From an uncultured Collinsella sp. (GTDB lineage: Bacteria > Actinomycetota > Coriobacteriia > Coriobacteriales > Coriobacteriaceae): a DNA stretch of 29,253 nucleotides. Position numbers and translations under genes: made by a program. This document shows, one piece after another, positions 1-7,561 of this stretch (positions within the stretch are counted from its first letter, which is position 1; every line of letters starts with the position of its first letter). The notes beneath the pieces are model-generated. The model was not told where the DNA came from. It worked only from the letters and a program-made list of their open reading frames with translations, and made no database searches. The stretch is from the NCBI GenBank assembly GCA_900541475.1, contig UQJV01000025.1, positions 1 through 29,253 of the forward strand. The letters run 5' to 3'.

Positions 1-22
1 AAAGCCGTTAAAACAATTCTTA

Positions 23-96
23 TGGAGCGGGCGACGGGAATCGAACCCGCGTCATCAGCTTGGAAGGCTGGGGTTCTACCATTGAACTACGCCCGC
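23..96 (-). tRNA. tRNA-Gly (anticodon TCC)
   Basis: Read on the minus strand this folds as a complete cloverleaf. The 7-bp acceptor stem GCGGGCG/CGCCCGC is perfect, the anticodon loop CTTCCAA gives anticodon TCC (Gly, GGA codons), and the T arm carries GGTTCGATTCC. The 3' CCA is encoded (positions 23-25). It lies 6 nt downstream of tRNA-Pro and is probably processed from the same transcript. Confidence 0.96.
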
Positions 97-102
97 AAGA
101 TA

Positions 103-179
103 TGGTCGGGACGACAGGATTTGAACCTGCGACATCCTGCTCCCAAAGCAGGCGCGCTACCAAACTGCGCCACGTCCCG
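103..179 (-). tRNA. tRNA-Pro (anticodon TGG)
   Basis: Minus-strand cloverleaf with acceptor stem CGGGACG/CGTCCCG, anticodon loop TTTGGGA giving TGG (Pro), T arm GGTTCAAATCC, discriminator A and an encoded CCA at 103-105. It is the first gene of a two-tRNA unit with tRNA-Gly. Confidence 0.96.
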
Positions 180-230
180 AAGGTGTTGAGCAGCTAAGGT
201 CTAAACCTTGCGTGTCCCAAAGCGAAGGAA

Positions 231-259
231 ATTATAGGGGAGACTCCCCGCCTGTGCAA
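231..259 (-). promoter_or_regulatory. Promoter of the tRNA-Pro/tRNA-Gly unit
   Basis: On the minus strand, TTGCAC (-35, plus positions 254-259) is followed by exactly 17 nt and then a perfect TATAAT (-10, 231-236). Transcription would start near 224 and give a leader of about 45 nt before tRNA-Pro. The spacer contains the inverted repeat GGGGAGTCTCCCC (237-249). Confidence 0.75.
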
Positions 260-270
260 GCGACGATACC

Positions 271-1629
271 CTAGCTCCTCGAATGTGCAACAAACCGGCT
301 GTGGAGCAGGCCGATCACAAACGCCACCACGGCAACCGGCGCCCACGCGGCTCCAATGTCTGCCAGCGGCAGCGCATCGAACGGCAGCCACGCGCCCGTA
401 AAGAACGCATCGCGAACCGAGGTGATCACGCTCTGGACAGCGACAACGCCGCCGACCCAGACCCACACCTGCGGATGCGCGTCGCAGAAACCGTGCACCA
501 GACCCATAAGCACCAGCACGATGGCGACGGGGTACAGGGCGTTGAGCATAGGCACCGAGAACATGAGGATCACGTCGAGACCCACGTTGGAAAGCACGCA
601 CGAAAACGCCGCGAACACAAAGGCGAGAATCGCAAAGGGGCGGCGCATGGCCTCCTCGGAAGCCTCCGCTCCCCCTTTGACCACATACGTCTCGCAGAAA
701 TAGCGCGAACAGCAGCTGATGAGGCCGATGCACACGTTCATGCAGGCGAGGAAGAAGATCGCAAAGACCACGACCGTGCCGGCAAGGCCAAAATGCATGG
801 AGGCAGAGCGAGCGAGGATGGCGGCGCCATTGGTGGCATCGGGCATCACGGTGCTGAGCTGCGCGCCGGCAAGTGCTAGGCCGCAGTAGATGATGGCCAT
901 GAGCACACCGGCGATCACGCCGGAGCGCGAAATCTCGAAGGCAACGCGCTTGTCATCGGTAACCCCCAGCTCGTGGATAGTCTCGGCGATGATGATGCCA
1001 AAGGCGAGCGAGGCGAGCAGGTCCATGGTCTGGTAGCCGGTCAAAAAGCCCTGCACGGCAGCACCGGCATTATAGGGAGCCTGCGGCGCGGCAGCAGGGC
1101 CCAGCGGCGAAACCACGGCTGCGCCCACGACCAACACGATAAGGGCGATGAGCGCGGGGCCCGTAATGCGGCCGAGCACGCGCGTGATGACGCCGGGACG
1201 CAGCGTGAGCGCAAATGCGACCACGAAGAAGGCGACGGCGAAGACCAAGCGCGCGGTGCCATGCGAGACGCCCTCGGGCAGCAGCGGCACCAGCATCTCG
1301 AAGGCTGTGGAGCTCGTACGCGGAATGGCCAGACACGGGCCGATAGCCAGATACACCGCCGCGACAAAGAACTCGCCAAACTTGGGGTGCACGCGGCCGG
1401 CAAGCTCGCGCGCCGTTCCGGCAAGCGCCACGGCGATAAAGCCCATGACGGGCAGGCCAATGGCGGCAATGAGAAATCCAAGCATGGCGACCGGCGTGGC
1501 AGAACCTGCCTGCAGCGCCAGCAGCGGCGGAATAATGAGGTTGCCGGCGCCAAAGAGCATCGAGAACAGAGCGATGCCGACGGTGACGACATGGTCGGAG
1601 CGCAGACCGCGCGGAGCGGATGAAGCCAT
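271..1629 (-). CDS. brnQ: Branched-chain amino acid transport system II carrier protein (LIVCS family)
   Basis: A 452-aa very hydrophobic protein, the usual length for BrnQ carriers, which take up Leu, Ile and Val across the cytoplasmic membrane with Na+ or H+. The N-terminus has the family pattern: a short cytoplasmic start, then helix 1 with ALFSMLFGAGNLIIPPLL (about residues 20-37), followed by roughly eleven more membrane spans. The ATG at 1629 is preceded by AAAGGTGG, a good ribosome binding site. The gene follows the cysteine desulfurase, but a strong terminator hairpin (1651-1682) sits only about 20 nt before its start, so it is probably expressed by read-through or from a promoter not recognised here. 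Family assignment is firm; the exact substrate preference is inferred. Confidence 0.93.
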   Translation of the reverse strand: MASSAPRGLRSDHVVTVGIALFSMLFGAGNLIIPPLLALQAGSATPVAMLGFLIAAIGLPVMGFIAVALAGTARELAGRVHPKFGEFFVAAVYLAIGPCLAIPRTSSTAFEMLVPLLPEGVSHGTARLVFAVAFFVVAFALTLRPGVITRVLGRITGPALIALIVLVVGAAVVSPLGPAAAPQAPYNAGAAVQGFLTGYQTMDLLASLAFGIIIAETIHELGVTDDKRVAFEISRSGVIAGVLMAIIYCGLALAGAQLSTVMPDATNGAAILARSASMHFGLAGTVVVFAIFFLACMNVCIGLISCCSRYFCETYVVKGGAEASEEAMRRPFAILAFVFAAFSCVLSNVGLDVILMFSVPMLNALYPVAIVLVLMGLVHGFCDAHPQVWVWVGGVVAVQSVITSVRDAFFTGAWLPFDALPLADIGAAWAPVAVVAFVIGLLHSRFVAHSRS

Positions 1630-1650
1630 GGGACCACCTTTCGAGTCAAA

Positions 1651-1682
1651 ACAAAAACGGGACGGGCAAAAGACCCGTCCCG
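1651..1682 (-). terminator. Rho-independent terminator after the selenium operon
   Basis: On the minus strand GGGACGGG (plus 1674-1681) and CCCGTCCC (1659-1666) form an 8-bp GC stem with a 7-nt loop, followed by GTTTTTGTTTT. It lies 24 nt after the cysteine desulfurase stop and just before brnQ, so it may work as a partial terminator that lowers brnQ expression. Confidence 0.8.
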
Positions 1683-1705
1683 CAAGTATAAACGGTCCAG
1701 CAGCT

Positions 1706-2845
1706 TTAGCAGACTAAATTGCGCAGAGCATCGATAGCCGTGTCGACTTCTTCGGCCGTGTTGAAGTAACCAAACGAGAACCGAACCACGCCCTGGCGCT
1801 CGGTTCCCAGCGCACAGTGCATGAGCGGGGCACAATGGGCACCGGGGCGCGTCGCAATGCCCCACCCCTGCATGAGCGCATCCGAAATCTCGGCCGAATC
1901 GATATTACCCACGTTGAGCGAGACGATCGCCGAGCGTGCTGACTGGTCGAAGGCACCGTAGAGTTTGATTTCCGGAATCTCACGAACACCGGCGAGAAAG
2001 CGATCGGCCAGGGCGCGTTCGTGAGTCGCAATCGCTTCAACTCCACCCTGTGCCTCGATAAAATCAAGGCCTGCGGAAAGGCCCGCTACGCCGTGGCCGT
2101 TGAGCGTGCCCGCCTCAAGGCGCGTGGGCCACTCCATGGGCTGCAACGTATCGAAGCTGTGCACACCCGTGCCTCCCATGGCCCAGGGCGCCACGTCGAC
2201 GTCCTCCGCCACGGCCAGGCCACCGGTGCCCTGCGGGCCCATAAGCCCCTTATGTCCAGTAAAGCACACGACGTCGAGCCCCATGGCGCGCATATCGATA
2301 TGCGCCGTACCGGCAGACTGCGAGGCATCGACGATCACAAGCGCACCCGCGGCATGTGCCAAGGCCGCCACGCGCGCAATGTCGACCGCGTTGCCGGTCA
2401 CATTAGAGGCATGCGTCACCACCACGGCACGCGTACCGGGCGTGACCAGCCGCTCGAGCTCGTCGTAGTCGAGCACGCCGTTGGTATCACAGCCCGCATG
2501 CTCAACCGTCACACCCTGCTCTGCCGCCAGGCGGTTGAGCGGACGCAGCACGGAGTTGTGCTCGAGCACCGTTGTGACCACATGGTCGCCGGGACGCACC
2601 ACCCCGTTGATGGCGGTGTTGAGCGCCGCCGTGGAGTTGGGCGTAAAGCACACATGGTCCGCCCTCGGGCAACCCAAAAGGCGCGCGAGCTTGGCACGGC
2701 AAGCGTGAATCGTACGAGCGGCATCGAGGGCACCCGACGTGGCGCCGCGCCCGGCATTGCCGAGCGAGCACATCGCCTGCGTCACGGCATCGATGACCGT
2801 CTGCGGCTTGTGCATGGTCGTCGCCGCGTTATCCAGATAGATCAT
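1706..2845 (-). CDS. Class V aminotransferase: cysteine desulfurase / selenocysteine-lyase-like
   Basis: A 379-aa PLP enzyme of the cysteine desulfurase family. It opens with MIYLDNAATT, carries the PLP-binding Lys199 in CFTGHKGLMGPQG, and has the catalytic Cys338 in the RPGAHCAP segment. Such enzymes take sulfur from cysteine, or selenium from selenocysteine, as an enzyme-bound persulfide or perselenide. It is the last gene of the unit selD-yedF-DUF3343, which suggests a role in supplying selenium rather than general Fe-S assembly; that is an inference. The chosen ATG (2845) overlaps the upstream stop as ATGA and has GGGAGG 8 nt before it. An upstream in-frame start at 2860 would lie further inside the DUF3343 gene and is less likely. 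Whether it prefers cysteine or selenocysteine cannot be read from sequence. Confidence 0.88.
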   Translation of the reverse strand: MIYLDNAATTMHKPQTVIDAVTQAMCSLGNAGRGATSGALDAARTIHACRAKLARLLGCPRADHVCFTPNSTAALNTAINGVVRPGDHVVTTVLEHNSVLRPLNRLAAEQGVTVEHAGCDTNGVLDYDELERLVTPGTRAVVVTHASNVTGNAVDIARVAALAHAAGALVIVDASQSAGTAHIDMRAMGLDVVCFTGHKGLMGPQGTGGLAVAEDVDVAPWAMGGTGVHSFDTLQPMEWPTRLEAGTLNGHGVAGLSAGLDFIEAQGGVEAIATHERALADRFLAGVREIPEIKLYGAFDQSARSAIVSLNVGNIDSAEISDALMQGWGIATRPGAHCAPLMHCALGTERQGVVRFSFGYFNTAEEVDTAIDALRNLVC

Positions 2846-3093
2846 CGCACGACCTCCCACATATCAATCACGGTATAGCCCTCGGTGGGAATGCCCGCTG
2901 CGGCAAGCTCGGCGCGCAGCAGTTCCTCATCGGCAGGCAACGCCTTCCACGCCAGACCGCAGCCGGCAGCGACCTCCCCGGGCACGGGAATCGTTCGCCC
3001 GGGAAGGCCGCGCTCGATGCATAGGGTCTCGCAGCCCATGGCGGCCGCCGTGGTGGGAAACGTGATGACAAGCGCCGGGCGCTTCTCCCTCAT
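2842..3093 (-). CDS. DUF3343 family protein, selenium/sulfur-carrier-like
   Basis: An 83-aa small protein. It contains TFPTTAAAMGCETLCIERG (about residues 11-29) with two Cys residues, then GRTIPVPGEVAAGCGLAW with another Cys, typical of the DUF3343 family often found beside yedF and selD. The biochemical function of the family is not established; a role in carrying or sensing thiol-bound sulfur or selenium is inferred from context. The ATG at 3093 has GGAG 5-6 nt upstream; a TTG at 3108 is in frame but lacks a better site. Its TGA overlaps the ATG of the next gene (ATGA, 2842-2845), which implies translational coupling. Confidence 0.8.
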   Translation of the reverse strand: MREKRPALVITFPTTAAAMGCETLCIERGLPGRTIPVPGEVAAGCGLAWKALPADEELLRAELAAAGIPTEGYTVIDMWEVVR

Positions 3094-3112
3094 GGCAACT
3101 CCAACCAATACG

Positions 3113-3739
3113 CTACGGGCGCACGACGCGCACGGCCTGCTCCATCTTCTCCACGATCACGTACATGTTCGTGACCTCACCCACCGCGAGCTGATCCTTA
3201 ATGCCAAAGTGATCGAGGCAGGTGCCGCAGGTGAGAATCTCGACACCCTGCTCCGCCAGGCCCTTCAGGTCATCGAGCACCGGCGAGCCCTCGACGGTAA
3301 GCTTGGCGCCGCCGTTGTAGAACAGCATGGTCGCGGGCAGCTCCTCCTGCTGCGTCACGGCAAAGATAAACGCCTTCATGAGCTTGTGGCCCAGCTCGTC
3401 GTCGCCACGGCCCATGCAGTCGGTGTAGACGGAAATGACGAGCCCACCCTTGCCGGCGCTGGCATCACAGAAGGCAGCGCCATCCTGCTCGGGGTCCGCA
3501 ACGGCCACGGCACCCGCGGTCGTGACGGTCACGTGCCACTCGGCGTCCGAGATCTTCTCGACCGAGGCCGTGCAGCCCTTCTCCTGCGCCATCTTGGAGA
3601 TGTTCTTGACGGCGGTCTCGTTATCGACCGAGGTCACGACAACGCCCTCACCATCGAGCTGCTTGAGCGCCTTGAGCGTCTTGACGACGGGCAGCGGGCA
3701 GGCATCGCCCATGGCGTTGACTTCAATCTTAGTAGACAT
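3113..3739 (-). CDS. yedF: Selenium metabolism protein YedF (TusA-like plus DsrE-like fusion)
   Basis: A 208-aa two-domain protein. Residues 1-75 form a SirA/TusA-like domain with the CPxP motif at DACPLPVV (Cys14), the thiol that carries sulfur in TusA. Residues about 100-208 form a DsrE-like domain with CGTCLDHFGI, holding two close Cys residues. This architecture is the sulfurtransferase-like selenium metabolism protein YedF, whose genes track with selD across bacteria. The exact chemistry is unknown; Cys14 may carry selenium toward SelD or a Se cofactor (inference). The ATG at 3739 is preceded by CGAAAGGATG. An upstream extension to 3787 would run through the selD-yedF hairpin and lacks a ribosome site. 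It lies between selD (60 nt upstream) and DUF3343 (19 nt downstream). Confidence 0.88.
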   Translation of the reverse strand: MSTKIEVNAMGDACPLPVVKTLKALKQLDGEGVVVTSVDNETAVKNISKMAQEKGCTASVEKISDAEWHVTVTTAGAVAVADPEQDGAAFCDASAGKGGLVISVYTDCMGRGDDELGHKLMKAFIFAVTQQEELPATMLFYNGGAKLTVEGSPVLDDLKGLAEQGVEILTCGTCLDHFGIKDQLAVGEVTNMYVIVEKMEQAVRVVRP

Positions 3740-3759
3740 AGCTACATCCTTTCGAAAGA

Positions 3760-3783
3760 GACCGCCCGGATAGACGGGCGGTC
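3760..3783 (-). other. Intercistronic hairpin between selD and yedF
   Basis: GACCGCCCG (3760-3768) and CGGGCGGTC (3775-3783) make a perfect 9-bp GC-rich stem with a 6-nt loop. On the minus strand it is followed by TCTCTTTC rather than a run of T, so it is a poor terminator. It is better read as an mRNA stabilising or partial attenuation element just upstream of the yedF ribosome site. Confidence 0.55.
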
Positions 3784-3799
3784 GCATAGACAGTTTTTC

Positions 3800-4849
3800 T
3801 TAACGCACAACGCGAACGGCAGGACCACCCGGCGCTACCTCGAACACGCGACCGATAACGGCAGCGATACGATCCTCGTTATGCAGACGGCACGCAAGCT
3901 CATCCACATCGGAAGCAGGCGCCGCGATGAGCAGGCCACCCGAGGTCTGCGGATCGTACAGCGCATCCAGCATGCCCGGCTCCAGGTCATCGTCGGCCGC
4001 CACGCGCGGGCCAAAGAAGTCCTGGTTGCGGTAGGCGCCGGCGGGGATAATGCCAAGACGCGCCATGTCGAGCACCTGGTCAAAGAGCGGCACCGCCCCC
4101 GATGCAAGCTCAATCTGCACGCCCGAGCCCTCGGCCATCTCGCACGCATGCCCAATCAGGCCAAAGCCCGTGACGTCGGTACAGCCGTGAAGTTCGAGTC
4201 CCTCGGCCAGGCGAATCGGGGCCTCGTTGAGGGTGCGCATCGAGTTCCACATCGGACAGGCCTCATCCTGCTCGATAAGCTCGCCCTTAATGGCCGTGGT
4301 GATGATGCCCGAGCCGATCGCCTTGGTCAGCAGCAGAACATCGCCCACGCGCGCGCCGCTGTTGGCGAGCATGCGGTCGAGTGGCACAAAACCGCTCACG
4401 GACAGGCCGTACTTGGGCTCGTCGTCGTTGATGGTGTGGCCACCCGCGATGGCGCAGCCCGCCTCGACGCACTTGTCGGCGCCACCCGCCAGAATCTGGC
4501 CAGCAGCCTCAACACCCAGGCAGCTGGGTATGCAGAGCAGGTTCATGGCATGACTCGGCCGCCCGCCCATAGCGTAGATGTCCGACAGCGAGTTGGCCGC
4601 GGCAATCTGGCCAAACAGAAACGGGTCATCGACCATCGGCGGGAAGAAGTCGATGGACTGCACGAGACCCAAGTTGTCGCCAACGCGAAAGACGCTCGCA
4701 TCGTCGGAGGTATCGAACCCCACGAGCAGGTTGTCGTTATGCACATTGGGTAAGTCGCCCAGGACCTGGGCGAGGGCTCCAGGAGCCAACTTAGCGGCTC
4801 AACCAGAGGCAGCGGTCATCTGCGTGAGCTTGATGAAATCGTCAGCCAT
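3800..4849 (-). CDS. selD: Selenide, water dikinase (selenophosphate synthetase), a selenoprotein with Sec17
   Basis: SelD makes selenophosphate from selenide and ATP, the selenium donor for Sec-tRNA, selenouridine and Se cofactors. The 349-aa reading frame starts at the ATG at 4849 (AGGAGGG just upstream) and reads MADDFIKLTQMTAASG, an in-frame TGA at codon 17 (4799-4801), then AAKLAPGALAQVL. In E. coli SelD the matching positions are Cys17 and Lys20; here they are Sec17 and Lys20, so TGA is read as selenocysteine. The rest is a full-length SelD: GFDTSDDASVF, DFFPPMVDDPFLFGQIAAAN, GGHTINDDEPKYG and a C-terminal PQTSGGLL. A frame begun after the TGA (TTG at 4789) would lose the active site. 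Candidate SECIS hairpins follow the TGA. selA, selB and selC are not in the window and must lie elsewhere if this holds. Confidence 0.93.
4757..4801 (-). promoter_or_regulatory. Sec codon TGA with candidate bacterial SECIS element
   Basis: The TGA is at 4799-4801. Downstream on the minus strand lie two small hairpins: GGCTC-CTG-GAGCC (4775-4787), and GCCCAGGTCCTGGGC (4757-4771), whose apical part CAGGTCCTG closely resembles the CAGGTCTG apex of the E. coli fdhF SECIS. The GGTC starts 32 nt after the TGA. Which hairpin SelB recognises cannot be decided without structure modelling. Confidence 0.6.
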
Positions 4850-4884
4850 CGATCCCTCCTCTCATAGGTCAATCTTTTCCTCCC

Positions 4885-4890
4885 AGTATA
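4885..4890 (-). promoter_or_regulatory. Probable -10 box of the selD operon
   Basis: On the minus strand TATACT lies about 35 nt upstream of the selD ATG. No good -35 is visible at 17 nt, so the promoter may be weak or activated. A tentative call. Confidence 0.4.
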
Positions 4891-4942
4891 CGCATGGTGG
4901 CGCCGAGAGCGGACGGCGTATCGCAACCCCTACGCGACGCAG

Positions 4943-4976
4943 CAGAAGGGACAAAGGGACTGTCCCCTTGTCACAT
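4943..4976 (-). terminator. Terminator-like palindromic repeat after modC (copy 1)
   Basis: GACAAAGGGAC (4950-4960) and GTCCCCTTGTC (4962-4972) are an inverted repeat with one mismatch, a wobble pair on one strand, starting 4 nt after the modC stop. The same palindrome occurs perfectly at 13500-13530. The run of T is poor here, so termination is probably weaker than at the second copy. Confidence 0.6.
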
Positions 4977-6047
4977 TTATCGACAAACCAGATGAATTCT
5001 CTTGGCATCGAAGTGCATGCGCAGGGTCTCGTCGGCCTGCGGCAGCTCGTCGGAAGCCACGCTCACCTTGTTGACCTTCCACTGCAGACGCGTGGGCGCA
5101 TCGACACGTGGCACGTCCAACAGCACCAGCCGCTCAAAGCGCGAATCGCTCACCCGGGCCACGTGTAAGTCGTAGCTGTTACGACCCCGCTCGGCACGGT
5201 TGTCAACATGGTAGTAACTTGCACGAATCCCCAGGTACGCCACATCATCAGGAACCTCGCGACCCACATTAAAGGTCATGCCCCAGTCGAGAGCCTCAAC
5301 TTCTTCGTCGCCGATCTTGCACGCCCGGCTTGTGTTCTTGCAGCCCGTCAAGCGCAGCGCGGCCAAGGTTTGCGGCCGGCGGACCACATCTTCGACGGAG
5401 CCGATCTCCTCCACATGCCCGTTATGCATCACGCAAATGCGCTGGCACAGGCGACACGCTTCGTCGATATCGTGGCTCACGTAGAGCACGGTGCGGTTGC
5501 ACACGTCGAACAGGTCGAGCATGTTCTGCTCGAGCGCGCTCTTAAGGTAGGCATCGAGCGCGCTCATGGGCTCGTCGAACATAAAAATGCCCGGGCGTGC
5601 CGCCACCATGCGCGCAAGCGCCACGCGCTGCTGCTGACCACCCGAGAGGCGTGCGGGATAGCGGTCGGCAAAATCGGCCAGACCAAAAATGCCCAGATAG
5701 CGCTCGGCGAGCTTTTTGCGTGCAGCGACGTCACCCGCATCCTGTACGCCGGCGCACACGTTATCGGCCACCGTCATATTGGGAAACAGCTGATAGTTTT
5801 GGAACAGCAGGGCGCATTTACGCTCCTGGGGCGATAGGTTGATGCCCGCCGCCGAATCAAAAAAGGTCACGCCGTTGACGACGATCTTGCCCTCGTCGGG
5901 CGTCTCCACACCGGCAATGCAGCGTAGCGTACAGCTCTTGCCGCACCCCGAGGCGCCCAGCAGCGCCACGCGCTCCTCTCCAGCCTCAAGCTGCATATCG
6001 AGCGCAAACCCGGGATAACGTTTCTTAATATCCAAAACGAGCGACAT
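4977..6047 (-). CDS. modC: Molybdate ABC transporter ATP-binding protein
   Basis: A 356-aa ABC ATPase that powers import of molybdate (or tungstate). Walker A is GASGCGKS (31-38), the Q-loop is in LLFQNYQLFPNMTV (about 80-93), the signature is LSGGQQQR (134-141), Walker B ends in FDEP (157-160) and the switch His is in YVSHDIDEA (His193). Residues about 225-356 form an extra C-terminal regulatory domain, as in ModC and related ATPases. The ATG at 6047 is 3 nt after the modB stop, and its GGGAGG site lies inside the end of modB, so the two are translationally coupled. Specificity for molybdate rests on the neighbouring modA, moeA and mogA; sulfate or another oxyanion is less likely. Confidence 0.88.
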   Translation of the reverse strand: MSLVLDIKKRYPGFALDMQLEAGEERVALLGASGCGKSCTLRCIAGVETPDEGKIVVNGVTFFDSAAGINLSPQERKCALLFQNYQLFPNMTVADNVCAGVQDAGDVAARKKLAERYLGIFGLADFADRYPARLSGGQQQRVALARMVAARPGIFMFDEPMSALDAYLKSALEQNMLDLFDVCNRTVLYVSHDIDEACRLCQRICVMHNGHVEEIGSVEDVVRRPQTLAALRLTGCKNTSRACKIGDEEVEALDWGMTFNVGREVPDDVAYLGIRASYYHVDNRAERGRNSYDLHVARVSDSRFERLVLLDVPRVDAPTRLQWKVNKVSVASDELPQADETLRMHFDAKRIHLVCR

Positions 6048-6050
6048 GGC

Positions 6051-7493
6051 TTATCGACCTCCCTTTGCGACCGTGTCATCGCACATAAGCTCGGCCAACG
6101 CCTCGCGATCGATACGCAGCGCATCGCCGCCGACCGGGTCGAGCGAATCGCCCTGTCCGGCGAGATCTTTGGCCTGTTTGCGCTCTGCACGGGAGAGACC
6201 GCGCTCGCGATACTTTTGAGAATGCGCCGTGTACATGTTGATGAATAGGATGACCAGGAAGCTGAACGCTATTACGACCACGACCCAAAAGAGAGCCACC
6301 GACGTATTGCCGCCCATCCACTCAAAGTAAATCGCAATGGGAATGGTCTGCGTAATGCCGGCGTAGTTGCCCGCAAAGAACAGCGTGCAGCCAAATTCGC
6401 CCATCGCGCGGGCAAAGGCGAGCACCGTGCCGGCGGCGATGGAGGGCCAGCCGAGCGGCATCATGAGCTTGGCAAAGATGCGACGTTCGGACCATCCCAA
6501 GGTTCGCGCGGCGTCGAGCATTTGCGTGTCGAGGCTCTCAAAGGCTCCGAGCGCCGTGCGGTAGACCAGCGGAAACGACACAACGACAGCCGAAATGACC
6601 GCCGCGGGCCAGGTAAAGACGATCGAGATGCCGTGCGCGATGAGCCACTGGCCCACCCCGGTCGAGCGGCCAAACAGCATGAGGAGCAGAAAGCCGCAGA
6701 CCGTGGGCGGCAGCACCATAGGAATCGTAAAGACCGAATCGAGCAGGCCCTTGATGCGACTCGAGGTACCCATAGTCTTCCACGCGGCAAACAGGCCCAG
6801 TGCAAAGGCAATCACCAGGGCAAGGCCGCTCGTTTTGATAGATACCCAAAACGGGCGGTAGTCGATGCCGCCTAAAAAGGAGACCAGAGAGGTCAAGGGC
6901 CCCTGCTCATCCCGCAATACGACAGACGATGCTTCTACCATTTGAGCGCTATCAAGCCAATGCGCGCCGCCCTTAGCATCACCCGAGGCCGATGCAATCA
7001 CCACATAGCGGTCCCCATCCGCACCACGCACATCAAAGCCATAGGTATACCCGCCGGCATCAAACGTTGTTTCCGCCGTAACATACCAAGGAAGATCAAC
7101 GTCCCCTAGCTGCGCACCTCCCATGGAGTTTGCGCTGTCGAGCTCACAGACGAGGGCCTTGAGACCCGATACGCACTCGTTGTCCTGCGGATCCAATCCA
7201 TATTTCTCGGCCGCCTTGGGCGATATCCACACCACAACGCGATCGGCAGCAGGCGCCACTACAAGGTCCACGTCCTCGTCAACGGGAAACCGGTAGCCCT
7301 CAGGCTGGCCCTCCATGGCACGAGCGGTCCCCTTGGCCAACCGCTCAAAACCCTCGATCCCATAGGAAAGCCCATGAGCGGTCGCGGCAACCTGGGCCCC
7401 GTCCTCAGCGACCCCAGCAAACGCAAATCCCGGCACCCAGCAAAGCGCGAAGGTCAAAGCACAGGCGACAAGCATGCGGAATCTATTAAGCAC
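6051..7493 (-). CDS. modB: Molybdate ABC transporter permease with extra N-terminal extracytoplasmic domain
   Basis: A 480-aa permease, about twice the usual 220-230 aa of ModB. It begins with a signal-peptide-like segment (MLNRFRMLVACALTFALCW, then VPGFAFA). About 165 residues of soluble, mostly beta-like sequence follow. The permease core starts near residue 190 with several membrane spans, and its cytoplasmic ABC-contact loop reads LDAARTLGWSERRIFAKLMMPL. A charged tail of about 60 residues follows the last span. The GTG start at 7493 has TTGGAG 6 nt upstream; an earlier GTG (7562) that touches the modA stop would add 23 residues before the signal peptide. The extra domain could contact ModA or sense substrate outside the cell; it matches nothing I recognise. 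It lies between modA and modC in a clear modABC order. Confidence 0.85.
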   Translation of the reverse strand: MLNRFRMLVACALTFALCWVPGFAFAGVAEDGAQVAATAHGLSYGIEGFERLAKGTARAMEGQPEGYRFPVDEDVDLVVAPAADRVVVWISPKAAEKYGLDPQDNECVSGLKALVCELDSANSMGGAQLGDVDLPWYVTAETTFDAGGYTYGFDVRGADGDRYVVIASASGDAKGGAHWLDSAQMVEASSVVLRDEQGPLTSLVSFLGGIDYRPFWVSIKTSGLALVIAFALGLFAAWKTMGTSSRIKGLLDSVFTIPMVLPPTVCGFLLLMLFGRSTGVGQWLIAHGISIVFTWPAAVISAVVVSFPLVYRTALGAFESLDTQMLDAARTLGWSERRIFAKLMMPLGWPSIAAGTVLAFARAMGEFGCTLFFAGNYAGITQTIPIAIYFEWMGGNTSVALFWVVVVIAFSFLVILFINMYTAHSQKYRERGLSRAERKQAKDLAGQGDSLDPVGGDALRIDREALAELMCDDTVAKGGR

Positions 7494-7561
7494 GAAAAGC
7501 TCCAAGCGAATACAAGGACGGAGTGAAACACAAAACGATGGGATTATCGCGCCAAGCCGCA

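Noticed and set aside
2885..4753. Plus-strand open frame of 622 codons across yedF and selD
   Set aside because: It is antisense to well-supported selenium genes, is rich in His/Arg/Ala as expected of a GC-rich shadow frame, and has no family features.
4842..4865. Seven-codon upstream ORF (MRGGIDG) overlapping the selD start
   Set aside because: It arises from ATGAGAGGAGG, that is, an ATG next to the ribosome site itself; the available upstream site is too far away to initiate it well.
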